Shown here piece after piece: positions 1 through 6,201 of a stretch of 9,965 nucleotides of DNA; the first letter of the stretch is position 1; every line of letters starts with the position of its first letter. The stretch spans positions 1-9,965 of the forward strand of contig CANRCU010000064.1 in NCBI GenBank assembly GCA_947629215.1, written 5' to 3'. The notes below the pieces were generated by a model that was given only the letters and a program-made list of their open reading frames with translations, was not told the origin of the DNA and ran no database searches. Source of the stretch: an uncultured Clostridia bacterium. Lineage in GTDB: Bacteria > Bacillota > Clostridia > Lachnospirales > CAG-274. The translations under genes were made by a program, and so were the position numbers.

Positions 1-35
1 AAGTTTAGACATCAATTTTAACGGTGTTTAAACTT
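1..35 (+). terminator. Possible weak AT-rich terminator hairpin
   Basis: Bases 1-10 pair with 26-35 (ten pairs, one of them G-T), and 11 can also pair with 25, leaving a loop near 12-24. The hairpin is followed on the plus strand by a T-rich run at 34-49. This is the geometry of a rho-independent terminator for a plus-strand gene ending left of the window. The stem has few G-C pairs, so it may be weak or accidental. Confidence 0.3.
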
Positions 36-80
36 ATTTTATTTTTTATAAAATTTGTTGTTTATTAAGGGATAACCTAG

Positions 81-232
81 TGCTAAAATAGTAATAGAAA
101 ATTTAGCAAAGGGTACAGTCTTTCCTCCTTTCTTGATAGGTAGAGGAGAACTGTCCATAAATTTTTAAATGTTTGAAATTTATGGACAAGCTCCTAAAAT
201 AGTTAGTTGCGGTTAGTGGTTATTATTTTAGG
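81..232. repeat. Cluster of inverted repeats in AT-rich non-coding DNA
   Basis: Four inverted repeats lie almost end to end. 81-87 pairs with 102-108 (7 bp, TGCTAAA/TTTAGCA). 115-127 pairs imperfectly with 143-154 (ACAG..CCTC against GAGG..CTGT, one bulge). 152-164 pairs perfectly with 176-188 (13 bp). 193-201 pairs perfectly with 224-232 (9 bp), and its loop carries the direct repeat GTTAGT. The second and third repeats share bases 152-154, so the two helices compete. Read on the minus strand, the second helix contains a perfect AAAGGAGG ribosome-binding-like sequence (124-131) that no ATG follows. I see no convincing gene in 1-286. The function is unknown; it could be the 3' end of the transcript of the neighbouring small gene, or the remains of a mobile sequence. 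Confidence 0.6.
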
Positions 233-286
233 TAATGTGGTAAATTAAGCGGCTTTTCACAAGACGGAAACCTATCCCCGGTCCTT

Positions 287-796
287 TTACCTGTATAGTC
301 CTTCGGGTTCTGCTATAAAATCAAACCATTTATAGTCATAAATAGTCAATCCATCTTTTTTCTGAGGTCTGCAATTCATGTTTATTCTAAGTATACCGGT
401 TTCATTTTGTGTGATAATATCCCAACGAGTGCATTGAATAGTGTATGCACTACAAAAATCATCCTCCTCGATAAGTTGTATTTTCCCATATACAACAAAT
501 AAATTGCAGCTCCATATATCACTTGATAACTCATTTTTAGGGTCAGGACCCTTAGTAATTTTTAATAGATTTGCTTTATTGTTATTGATACCGTCTGTTA
601 TACCCCAACAATCAGCATAGTAATCATAATAAATAACATACATATCAGGTTCCATTGCAACCGGACTTGTTATAGCCTTTTTAATTATAACAAAAGTTGA
701 CAAATAAATGCACAGGCTAATGATTAAGATGCACAGGCTAATGATCAAACAAGAGTTAAAAATAAATTTAAAAATAAAGGTAATCTTTTTTTTCAT
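287..796 (-). CDS. Small membrane-anchored protein of unknown function
   Basis: I do not recognise a family. The 169-residue product starts MKKKITFIFK and has one strong hydrophobic segment at about residues 5-38. The remainder is polar and rich in Tyr, Asp and Asn, with five cysteines (63, 97, 115, 122, 142), probably outside the cytoplasm. I chose the start at 796 because GAGG precedes it by 9 bases; an in-frame ATG at 811 has no ribosome binding site and sits on the end of the preceding reading frame. The membrane segment contains the exact heptapeptide repeat LIISLCI twice (residues 17-30), caused by a 21-bp tandem duplication. The frame follows the remnant at 808-984 by a short gap, which suggests co-transcription. 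A cargo protein or an immunity-like partner of that remnant is only a guess. The low GC content relative to the heat-shock genes suggests acquired DNA. Confidence 0.6.
   Translation of the reverse strand: MKKKITFIFKFIFNSCLIISLCILIISLCIYLSTFVIIKKAITSPVAMEPDMYVIYYDYYADCWGITDGINNNKANLLKITKGPDPKNELSSDIWSCNLFVVYGKIQLIEEDDFCSAYTIQCTRWDIITQNETGILRINMNCRPQKKDGLTIYDYKWFDFIAEPEGLYR
708..749. repeat. 21-bp tandem duplication inside the small membrane protein gene
   Basis: Units 708-728 and 729-749 match at 19 of 21 positions; the first 17 bases of each are identical. The unit length is a multiple of three, so the frame is kept and the heptapeptide LIISLCI is doubled in the membrane segment. Confidence 0.9.
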
Positions 797-807
797 GCTA
801 TATTGCC

Positions 808-984
808 TCATTTACATATAAATATTTTAAATTCTCTGCCATCGTCAACAATAGGATAATTTTTACAGCCGTTTTGAGCATGTCCTCTTGGTTTCCTATA
901 TATTTCCCTTTCTGCTTTTTTATCACTTACACCTAATTTTACTGCAACTTTATCTAAATAACTACCGGATCGCTTACGCGTATT
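808..984 (-). pseudogene. Start-less 58-codon reading frame, probable 3' remnant of a larger gene
   Basis: On the minus strand an open frame runs from just after two in-frame stops (TAG TAA at 990-985) to a TGA at 810-808. It has no ATG, GTG or TTG. The translation looks protein-like: it includes SGSYLDKVAVKLGVSD, then PRGHAQNGCKNYPIVDD, and ends FKIFICK. Charged, helix-like residues come first and a Gly/His/Asn-rich part follows, as in the C-terminal tip of many secreted enzymes or toxins, but I cannot name a family. Its stop lies inside the ribosome binding region of the next small gene, the typical spacing of a translationally coupled pair. It is most simply the tail of a truncated gene. 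A frameshift or an unusual start codon is an alternative. Confidence 0.45.
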
Positions 985-991
985 TTACTAT

Positions 992-1020
992 ATTTTATCA
1001 CATATGTTATATATTTGCAA
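992..1020 (-). promoter_or_regulatory. Candidate promoter upstream of the remnant and small membrane gene
   Basis: On the minus strand TTGCAA (1020-1015) and TAAAAT (997-992) are separated by 17 bases, giving a plausible sigma-A promoter with a start near 985. The surrounding DNA is very AT-rich, so a chance match is possible. Confidence 0.35.
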
Positions 1021-1065
1021 AGTAAATTTTCAAAAAAAGCTATAATTCTTTATATTATGCCTAAA

Positions 1066-1099
1066 CAAAAAACGGCACAGAAAGTTTGTACCGTTTTTG
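1066..1099 (-). terminator. Rho-independent terminator of the heat-shock operon
   Basis: Bases 1066-1079 and 1087-1099 form a stem with one C-A mismatch around ACGG/CCGT. The loop is 1080-1086. Read on the minus strand it ends in a run of six T. It begins eight bases after the dnaJ stop codon, so it ends the operon transcript. Confidence 0.85.
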
Positions 1100-1106
1100 T
1101 TTGACA

Positions 1107-2231
1107 TTATTTCTTTTTCTTAAACAGACCGCCTTTTTTGTTTGCGCTGTCGGGGTCGTCAAACTCCCTCAACAGCTCTTTTTGGTGTTCTGTCAATTTT
1201 GTAGGTATGGTCACCTTAAATGTAAGTATCATATTACCTCTGTCCTTGGGATTACGTACATAGAAAACGCCTTTGTTTCTGAGCGTTACCTTTGATTCGG
1301 GCTGTGTACCCGCTCTTACGCTGTATATCTCGTCACCCTCAAGCGTAGGTATGGTTATGTTGGCGCCCAATGCAGCCTGTGTCATTGTGATAGGCACATC
1401 AAGCAGAATATCATTGCCGTTTCTGACAAATTGTTTATGCGGCATTACTCTTATCTCAATATAAAGATCGCCGTGATGTCCGCCGTTTGAGCCTGCTTCA
1501 CCCATGCCCGATTTTCTTATTGACTGACCGTGGTTTATACCTTTAGGTATATCCACTTTAACGGTTTTCTGTATATTGACCTTACCGGAACCATGACATT
1601 TTGTACATTTATCTTTTATTATTTTACCGCTGCCGCCACAGGCGGAGCAAGTCCTTACCGTTTGTATATTACCGAGAGGTGTTCTGTTGACAACACGTTC
1701 CTGACCCGAACCGCCGCAGCGTGTACAGGTCTGAGCGGACGTACCTGCTTTTGCGCCCGAACCGTGACATTCGTCGCAAGTGTCCGTAACATTTATCGTT
1801 ACATCTTTTGAACATCCGAAAACAGCCTCTTCAAAACTTATTGTCAAGCCGACTTGAATATCACGTCCGTTAACGGGACCGTTTCTGCGTCGACTGCTGC
1901 CTCCGCCGAAAATATCGCCGAATATATCCCCAAAACCGCCGAAACTGCCGAATATATCGCCCATATCCATTCCACCGAAACCGCCTGCGCCGCCCATACC
2001 GCCTTGTTCAAAAGCAGCATGACCGTATTGGTCGTAAGCAGCGCGTTTTTCGCTGTCGCTCAATATTTCGTACGCTTCGCTTATCTCTTTGAATTTTTCC
2101 TCAGCTTCTTTGTTATCGGGGTTAGCGTCGGGATGATATTTTTTTGCCAATTTTCGGTATGCTTTTTTTATTTCGCTTTCATCAGCGCCTTTGGCAATAC
2201 CGAGAACTTCATAATAATCGCGTTTTGCCAA
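1107..2231 (-). CDS. dnaJ: Chaperone protein DnaJ (Hsp40)
   Basis: DnaJ delivers unfolded proteins to DnaK and stimulates its ATPase in the cytoplasm. The 374-residue product has the full type I layout. The J domain is residues 1-70 with the catalytic HPD motif at 33-35. A Gly/Phe-rich linker covers about 76-112. Four zinc-finger motifs of the form CxxCxGxG sit at 152-159, 169-176, 195-202 and 209-216, followed by two substrate-binding beta domains and a Lys-rich tail. The length is usual for the family. The start codon is TTG at 2231-2229: AGGTGA lies about six bases before it, an in-frame TGA lies nine bases before it, and the protein then begins AKRDYYEVLG as it should. It is the last gene of the operon, 71 bases after dnaK, with a palindrome between them and a terminator directly downstream. 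Confidence 0.98.
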   Translation of the reverse strand: MAKRDYYEVLGIAKGADESEIKKAYRKLAKKYHPDANPDNKEAEEKFKEISEAYEILSDSEKRAAYDQYGHAAFEQGGMGGAGGFGGMDMGDIFGSFGGFGDIFGDIFGGGSSRRRNGPVNGRDIQVGLTISFEEAVFGCSKDVTINVTDTCDECHGSGAKAGTSAQTCTRCGGSGQERVVNRTPLGNIQTVRTCSACGGSGKIIKDKCTKCHGSGKVNIQKTVKVDIPKGINHGQSIRKSGMGEAGSNGGHHGDLYIEIRVMPHKQFVRNGNDILLDVPITMTQAALGANITIPTLEGDEIYSVRAGTQPESKVTLRNKGVFYVRNPKDRGNMILTFKVTIPTKLTEHQKELLREFDDPDSANKKGGLFKKKK

Positions 2232-2265
2232 ATCCGTTCACCTGCCTTTCGCTTTGGCTGTATTA

Positions 2266-2286
2266 AGGGGACAGAATATGTCCCCT
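2266..2286. repeat. Perfect 8-bp palindrome between dnaK and dnaJ
   Basis: AGGGGACA (2266-2273) and TGTCCCCT (2279-2286) form a perfect GC-rich hairpin with a five-base loop. No T run follows on the minus strand, so it is not a standard terminator. It could stabilise the dnaK 3' end, mark an RNA processing site, or lower dnaJ expression. The GGGGACAGA type of palindrome also resembles short dispersed repeats seen in many bacterial genomes; that link is inference. Confidence 0.7.
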
Positions 2287-2302
2287 CAGACTTTTGTTAT
2301 TA

Positions 2303-4135
2303 TCAGCCGTCTATTATATCGTCGTTTCCGCCTGCCGATCCGCCCATCTGGCTTGGGTCGATACCGGCTTGCTGAGCAGCCTGATACATCTTTGTTGTGA
2401 AGTCCTGTACGATTTTGTTGAGTGATTCACAAGCTGTCTTTAATGTCGAAACATCGGATTCGCTCATGCTCTCTGCTGTCATACCGTCGTTAAGACTCTT
2501 AAGACGGCTAAGCTCGCCTTCGATCTTTGTTTTCTCTTCGGCAGGAAGTTTGTCGCCAAGCTCTGTGATCATTTTTTCTGTCTGGAACACAAGGCTGTCA
2601 GCTTCGTTCTTTGTATCGACTGCTTCTTTGCGCTTTCTGTCCTGCTCTGCATATTGCTCAGCCTCTTTGACAGCTTTGTCAATCTCCTCATCGCTGAGGT
2701 TTGTGCTTGAAGTTATGGTAATATTCTGCTCTTTGCCTGTGCCGAGGTCTTTTGCGCTGACCTTTGTTATACCGTTGGCGTCTATATCAAAACTTACCTC
2801 TATCTGAGGTATACCTCTCGGAGCGGGAGCAATACCGTCAAGACGGAACATGCCGAGGCTCTTGTTATCTCTTGCAAGAGGTCTTTCGCCCTGTACAACA
2901 TTTATATCAACAGCAGTCTGGTTATCGGCATAAGTCGAGAAAATCTGCTTTTTGTTTGTGGGTATAGTTGTATTTCTCGGGATAAGCACGGTAGCTACGC
3001 CGCCTGCTGTTTCGATACCGAGTGAAAGCGGAGTAACATCAAGCAAAAGTATACTGCCTGCGCCCTCGTCGCCCGCAAGCTTGCCGCCCTGTATTGATGC
3101 GCCAAGCGCAACACATTCGTCGGGATTTATACCCTTGAAAGGTTCTTTGCCGGTTATTTTCTTTACTTCGCTCTGAACTGCGGGTATTCTTGTAGAACCG
3201 CCTACAAGCAATACTTTGTCAAGCTCGTTTGCCGAGAGGTCGGCTTCTCTGAGTGCATCCTGAACGGGTCCTATCGTAGCGGCAACAAGATCGGAGGTAA
3301 GCTCGTCAAACTTAGCTCTTGTAAGTGTTACGTCAAGATGTTTCGGACCGTCTGCGCCGACTGTAAAGTAAGGAATGTTTATATTGGTAGTGGTTGCGGT
3401 CGAAAGCTCTTTTTTAGCTTTTTCGGCATTTTCTTTAAGCCTTTGCATTGCAAGTTTGTCGCCCGATACATCAATACCCTCTTTTGCCTTAAATTCTTTT
3501 ACAAGATAGTCGATTATTCTCTGGTCGAAGTCATCGCCGCCTAAGTGGTTGTTACCGCTTGTTGCGAGAACCTCGATAACACCGTCGCCTATCTCGATTA
3601 TGGAAACATCAAATGTACCGCCGCCAAGGTCGTATACCATTATTCTCTGTTCTTTTTCGTTATCAAGACCATAGGCAAGAGCTGCGGCTGTAGGTTCGTT
3701 TATAATACGCTTTACGTCAAGACCTGCAATTTTGCCTGCGTCTTTTGTAGCCTGGCGCTGACTGTCGGTAAAGTAAGCGGGAACTGTGATAACGGCTTCC
3801 GTAACGCTTTCACCAAGGTAACTTTCCGCATCTTTTTTCAATTTCTGAAGGATCATAGCGGAAATTTCCTGTGGTGAGAATTTTTTGCCGTCATAAGTGA
3901 ACTTGTAATCCTCGCCCATATGTCTTTTGATAGAGATGACCGTACCTTCAACATTTGTTACAGCCTGACGTTTTGCCGTTTCGCCGACAAGACGTTCGCC
4001 TGCTTTTGTAAAGCCGACGATAGACGGAGTGGTTCTTTCACCTTCAACATTGGTGATAACAACGGGCTGACCGCCCTCCATAACTGCTACACATGAATTT
4101 GTTGTTCCTAAGTCAATACCTATTATTTTACTCAT
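2303..4135 (-). CDS. dnaK: Chaperone protein DnaK (Hsp70)
   Basis: DnaK is the ATP-driven Hsp70 chaperone of the cytoplasm, working with DnaJ and GrpE. The 610-residue product has the phosphate-binding motif IGIDLGTTNS near the N terminus, VYDLGGGTFDVS at 167-178, and LLVGGSTRIP at 309-318. The interdomain linker LLLDVTPLSL is at 363-372, followed by the beta substrate domain and an alpha lid. After GLDNE at 156-160 the chain runs straight into the next strand, so it lacks the extra loop of proteobacterial DnaK, as expected in Gram-positives. An upstream in-frame ATG at 4192 would add 19 residues. I reject it because AAGGAGG (4150-4144) directly precedes the start at 4135. The C terminus stops at DDIIDG, without the usual acidic extension, and three stops (TGA TAA TAA) follow in frame. 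It lies 46 bases after grpE. Confidence 0.99.
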   Translation of the reverse strand: MSKIIGIDLGTTNSCVAVMEGGQPVVITNVEGERTTPSIVGFTKAGERLVGETAKRQAVTNVEGTVISIKRHMGEDYKFTYDGKKFSPQEISAMILQKLKKDAESYLGESVTEAVITVPAYFTDSQRQATKDAGKIAGLDVKRIINEPTAAALAYGLDNEKEQRIMVYDLGGGTFDVSIIEIGDGVIEVLATSGNNHLGGDDFDQRIIDYLVKEFKAKEGIDVSGDKLAMQRLKENAEKAKKELSTATTTNINIPYFTVGADGPKHLDVTLTRAKFDELTSDLVAATIGPVQDALREADLSANELDKVLLVGGSTRIPAVQSEVKKITGKEPFKGINPDECVALGASIQGGKLAGDEGAGSILLLDVTPLSLGIETAGGVATVLIPRNTTIPTNKKQIFSTYADNQTAVDINVVQGERPLARDNKSLGMFRLDGIAPAPRGIPQIEVSFDIDANGITKVSAKDLGTGKEQNITITSSTNLSDEEIDKAVKEAEQYAEQDRKRKEAVDTKNEADSLVFQTEKMITELGDKLPAEEKTKIEGELSRLKSLNDGMTAESMSESDVSTLKTACESLNKIVQDFTTKMYQAAQQAGIDPSQMGGSAGGNDDIIDG

Positions 4136-4181
4136 TATAAATTCCTCCTTAATGATAGAATAGATTTTCTTTGTTTTCAAA

Positions 4182-4775
4182 TCAGTTTGCAACTTTTACC
4201 ATACTCGGGCGAATAACCTTGCCGTCAAGTTTATAACCCTTTTGGAAAACTTCAACAACAACATTTTCGTCGCATTTTTCATCTTCAATATGCATAACTG
4301 CTGAATGAATGTTCGGGTCGAACGGTTCGCCTTCGGCGGGTATTTCCTCTACGCCGAGTGCCGACAAAATCTCAAGGAACTGTTTTAATATCATTTCGGT
4401 GCCTTTATACAGGCTGCTTTCCTTTTCTTCCGACATTGTAACAGCTCTTTCAAAGTTGTCGATAACGGGTAGAAGTTTTTCTACGGTATCACGCACACCG
4501 TTGTTATACATACCTGTTTTTTCTGCATTGGTGCGTTTCCTGAAATTGTCAAACTCCGCTACCTGGCGAAGATACTTGTCGTAGGTATCCTTCAGAGCCT
4601 GTTCCGTTTTTTGTAGTTTTTCTTCTATACTTTCTTCGGTTTCGTCAGGCTCTGCAGTATCATCGTTTTTCTCCGATATTTCTTCTTGTTTTACCGTTTC
4701 TTCCGCAGTTTCCTCCGGTTGAAGTTCTTCGGCTTTGTCTTTTTCTATGTCCTTGTTAACTTTGTCTGTTGCCAT
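4182..4775 (-). CDS. grpE: Nucleotide exchange factor GrpE
   Basis: GrpE releases ADP from DnaK and so resets the chaperone cycle; it acts as a homodimer in the cytoplasm. The 197-residue product begins with an acidic, Glu-rich, probably unstructured region (1-48). A long coiled-coil helix follows (about 49-100), containing the family-typical EFDNFRKRTNAEK. The four-helix bundle includes LLPVIDNFERA (101-111). The C-terminal beta wing includes EVFQKGYKLDGKVIRPSMVKV and contacts DnaK. The length is normal. The start follows the hrcA stop by six bases. Its ribosome binding site GGAGGA is the same DNA that encodes the last two glycines of HrcA, so the two genes are probably translationally coupled. 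Confidence 0.98.
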   Translation of the reverse strand: MATDKVNKDIEKDKAEELQPEETAEETVKQEEISEKNDDTAEPDETEESIEEKLQKTEQALKDTYDKYLRQVAEFDNFRKRTNAEKTGMYNNGVRDTVEKLLPVIDNFERAVTMSEEKESSLYKGTEMILKQFLEILSALGVEEIPAEGEPFDPNIHSAVMHIEDEKCDENVVVEVFQKGYKLDGKVIRPSMVKVAN

Positions 4776-4781
4776 TTAACT

Positions 4782-5834
4782 CTATCCTCCATTATTATCA
4801 TCCTTTGACAGGTTTTTTATTACACTGTCCAGATTTTTGATTATTGCATTCAGCAGCGATACGGTCTGACCGTAGTTCATTCTTGTCGGACCTATGACGC
4901 CTATCGAACCGTAGCTGTCATTACCGAAATTATAGTCTGCGCGTACAATGCTGCAATCCTGCAATTCTTTTGTATTGTTTTCTCCGCCGATGACTATATG
5001 CACATCGTTGTTGTGTTCGCCGTTACGGTCAAACAGGGTTATGAGAATATCTTTTTCTTCCAATGCGCGGAAGATATTCTGCGCTTTACCGACATCGCTG
5101 AATTCGGGGAACCCGAGAATATTGTTGACCCCGCTTGTATAGTATTGTACATTGTCATTTTGTCTGACGGCGGATATGATAGTTTTTAAAAATTTTGTTG
5201 TCAATTCCCGGCTTTCGGGAAAAGTTTGCAGCATTACGGCTGCAATACTTTCCATATCTTGCAATGAATATCTTTTTATTGCTGCATTCATTGCATTTGA
5301 GATGGAATTGAGCGTTTCAAGTCCGGGAACATCGGTTACCCTTATAACATAATTTTTGACCGCCTTGTTTTCCGTAACAATGACTGCCACGACCGAGCTG
5401 TCATCTATCGGTACAAGCTGAACATGTTTTATGTTCAGCTTCGGGCTTTTCGGTTCCGTCACAACAATGGTGTAGTTGGTGAGCGCCGCCAAGGCTTTTG
5501 CCGTTTGTTGCATCAGATAATCTATCTGACCGATATTGTTTTCTATAACATTGTGTAAAAGCTCGGATACTTCGGGCGAAAGCTCTTGTGACTGCATCAT
5601 TTTATCGACATAAAGGCGGTAGCCCCTGTCCGACGGTATGCGTCCTGCCGAGGTATGTGGCTGTACGATGAGTCCCAACTCTTCAAGATCACTCATATCG
5701 TTGCGGATAGTTGCACTTGATACCCCAAGATCATATTTTTTGGCGATCGTCCTTGAGCCAATGGGTTCGGCTGTTTTTATATAATCTGTGATAATGGCTT
5801 CAAGTATTTTAAATTTTCTGTCATTTAAGTCCAT
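4782..5834 (-). CDS. hrcA: Heat-inducible transcription repressor HrcA
   Basis: HrcA is the DNA-binding repressor of class I heat-shock genes in Gram-positives. It binds CIRCE as a dimer and, in known systems, needs the GroE chaperonin to stay active. The 350-residue product has an N-terminal winged helix-turn-helix (about 1-75) with the recognition segment SSATIRNDMSDLEELGL. The signature HTSAGRIPSDRGYRLYVD follows. The GAF-like dimerisation domain and inserted domain make up the rest. The length is usual. The start at 5834 has AAGGTGG about five bases upstream. It is the first gene of the operon and lies just downstream of a perfect CIRCE, which predicts autoregulation. It ends in GG, the codons of which serve as the grpE ribosome binding site. 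Confidence 0.98.
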   Translation of the reverse strand: MDLNDRKFKILEAIITDYIKTAEPIGSRTIAKKYDLGVSSATIRNDMSDLEELGLIVQPHTSAGRIPSDRGYRLYVDKMMQSQELSPEVSELLHNVIENNIGQIDYLMQQTAKALAALTNYTIVVTEPKSPKLNIKHVQLVPIDDSSVVAVIVTENKAVKNYVIRVTDVPGLETLNSISNAMNAAIKRYSLQDMESIAAVMLQTFPESRELTTKFLKTIISAVRQNDNVQYYTSGVNNILGFPEFSDVGKAQNIFRALEEKDILITLFDRNGEHNNDVHIVIGGENNTKELQDCSIVRADYNFGNDSYGSIGVIGPTRMNYGQTVSLLNAIIKNLDSVIKNLSKDDNNGG

Positions 5835-5871
5835 GCAACCACCTTCTTTTTATGCGGCTTTGTTTTTGTTG

Positions 5872-5898
5872 TTAGCACTCACAAGGGTTGAGTGCTAA
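5872..5898. promoter_or_regulatory. CIRCE operator (HrcA binding site)
   Basis: TTAGCACTC, nine bases, then GAGTGCTAA is a perfect match to the CIRCE consensus. One more G-C pair extends the palindrome on each side (5871/5899). It lies just downstream of the -10 element and within the 5' untranslated region of hrcA, where HrcA would block transcription. Confidence 0.98.
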
Positions 5899-5909
5899 CC
5901 TTTAAATAT

Positions 5910-5938
5910 AAGATACCACTAAAAACATTATTTGTCAA
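5910..5938 (-). promoter_or_regulatory. Sigma-A promoter of the hrcA-grpE-dnaK-dnaJ operon
   Basis: On the minus strand a perfect -35 element TTGACA (5938-5933) and a -10 element TATCTT (5915-5910) are spaced by 17 bases. The predicted start is near 5903, directly before CIRCE. A vegetative promoter with CIRCE and no alternative sigma factor is the usual arrangement of this operon. Confidence 0.85.
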
Positions 5939-6158
5939 GAGTTTTTTGTAAAAATATTAAATATCTTTTTATTAGAGTCTGTGCTCGGTAGGGTGGTGCA
6001 GTTAAGGATTTGAACAATATATAATGAAAGAAACCCCACATTAACAGTGGGGTCGGATCGTAAAAAGTTCATTTTGGCGGTAGTCAATGATATTTTTACT
6101 TGTGTATTCGTGAACAACAGTTTTTGTTGAAGTTTTTTGTACTTCTGCCCAAAACAAC
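5939..6158. other. Spacer upstream of the heat-shock promoter, no gene seen
   Basis: This stretch lies between the heat-shock promoter and the terminator of the kinase-like gene. It contains one GC-rich hairpin (listed separately), the weak short repeats CAACA/TGTTG and GAAGT/ACTTC around 6114-6145, and a tRNA-3'-end-like string at 5994-6015 that does not fold as a tRNA. An open frame on the minus strand at 5935-6117 lacks a ribosome binding site and reads low-complexity. I see no credible gene. Confidence 0.6.
6033..6053 (-). terminator. GC-rich hairpin, possible second terminator
   Basis: ACCCCAC (6033-6039) pairs perfectly with GTGGGGT (6047-6053) around a seven-base loop. Read on the minus strand it is followed by TTCTTTC. 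It lies downstream of the first terminator at 6159-6194 and would protect the CIRCE-controlled promoter from read-through, or end a short unannotated RNA. Confidence 0.5.
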
Positions 6159-6194
6159 ATTAAGTACCTACCTATTAACAGGCGGGTACTTAAT
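6159..6194 (-). terminator. Strong hairpin after the kinase-like gene
   Basis: ATTAAGTACC (6159-6168) pairs perfectly with GGTACTTAAT (6185-6194). The inner part adds a T-G pair, one mismatch and CCT/AGG, leaving a six-base loop. It begins seven bases after the stop codon on the minus strand. The T run after it is broken (GTTGTTTT), so termination may be partial. Confidence 0.6.
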
Positions 6195-6201
6195 CGGTTT
6201 G

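Noticed and set aside
83..118. Eleven-codon minus-strand ORF after a perfect AGGAGG
   Set aside because: It would need a CTG start and has only hydrophobic residues; no support beyond the binding-site-like sequence.
124..133. CCTCCTTTCT, like the 3' end of 16S rRNA
   Set aside because: The preceding bases do not match the conserved 16S end; only ten bases agree.
3545..3877. Long plus-strand frames opposite dnaK and the other minus-strand genes
   Set aside because: They are antisense shadows of well-identified genes, with no ribosome binding sites or family features.
4136..4192. 19-residue N-terminal extension of DnaK
   Set aside because: The strong ribosome binding site lies inside it, and the family begins at MSKIIGIDLGTT.
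5994..6015. String resembling the 3' half of a tRNA on the minus strand
   Set aside because: The T-loop-like TTCAAAT and a CACCA-like end are present, but the T stem does not pair and the spacing is two bases short; no other tRNA arms are found.
5935..6117. 60-codon open frame on the minus strand
   Set aside because: It has no ribosome binding site, runs through a hairpin and into the -35 of the heat-shock promoter, and looks low-complexity.
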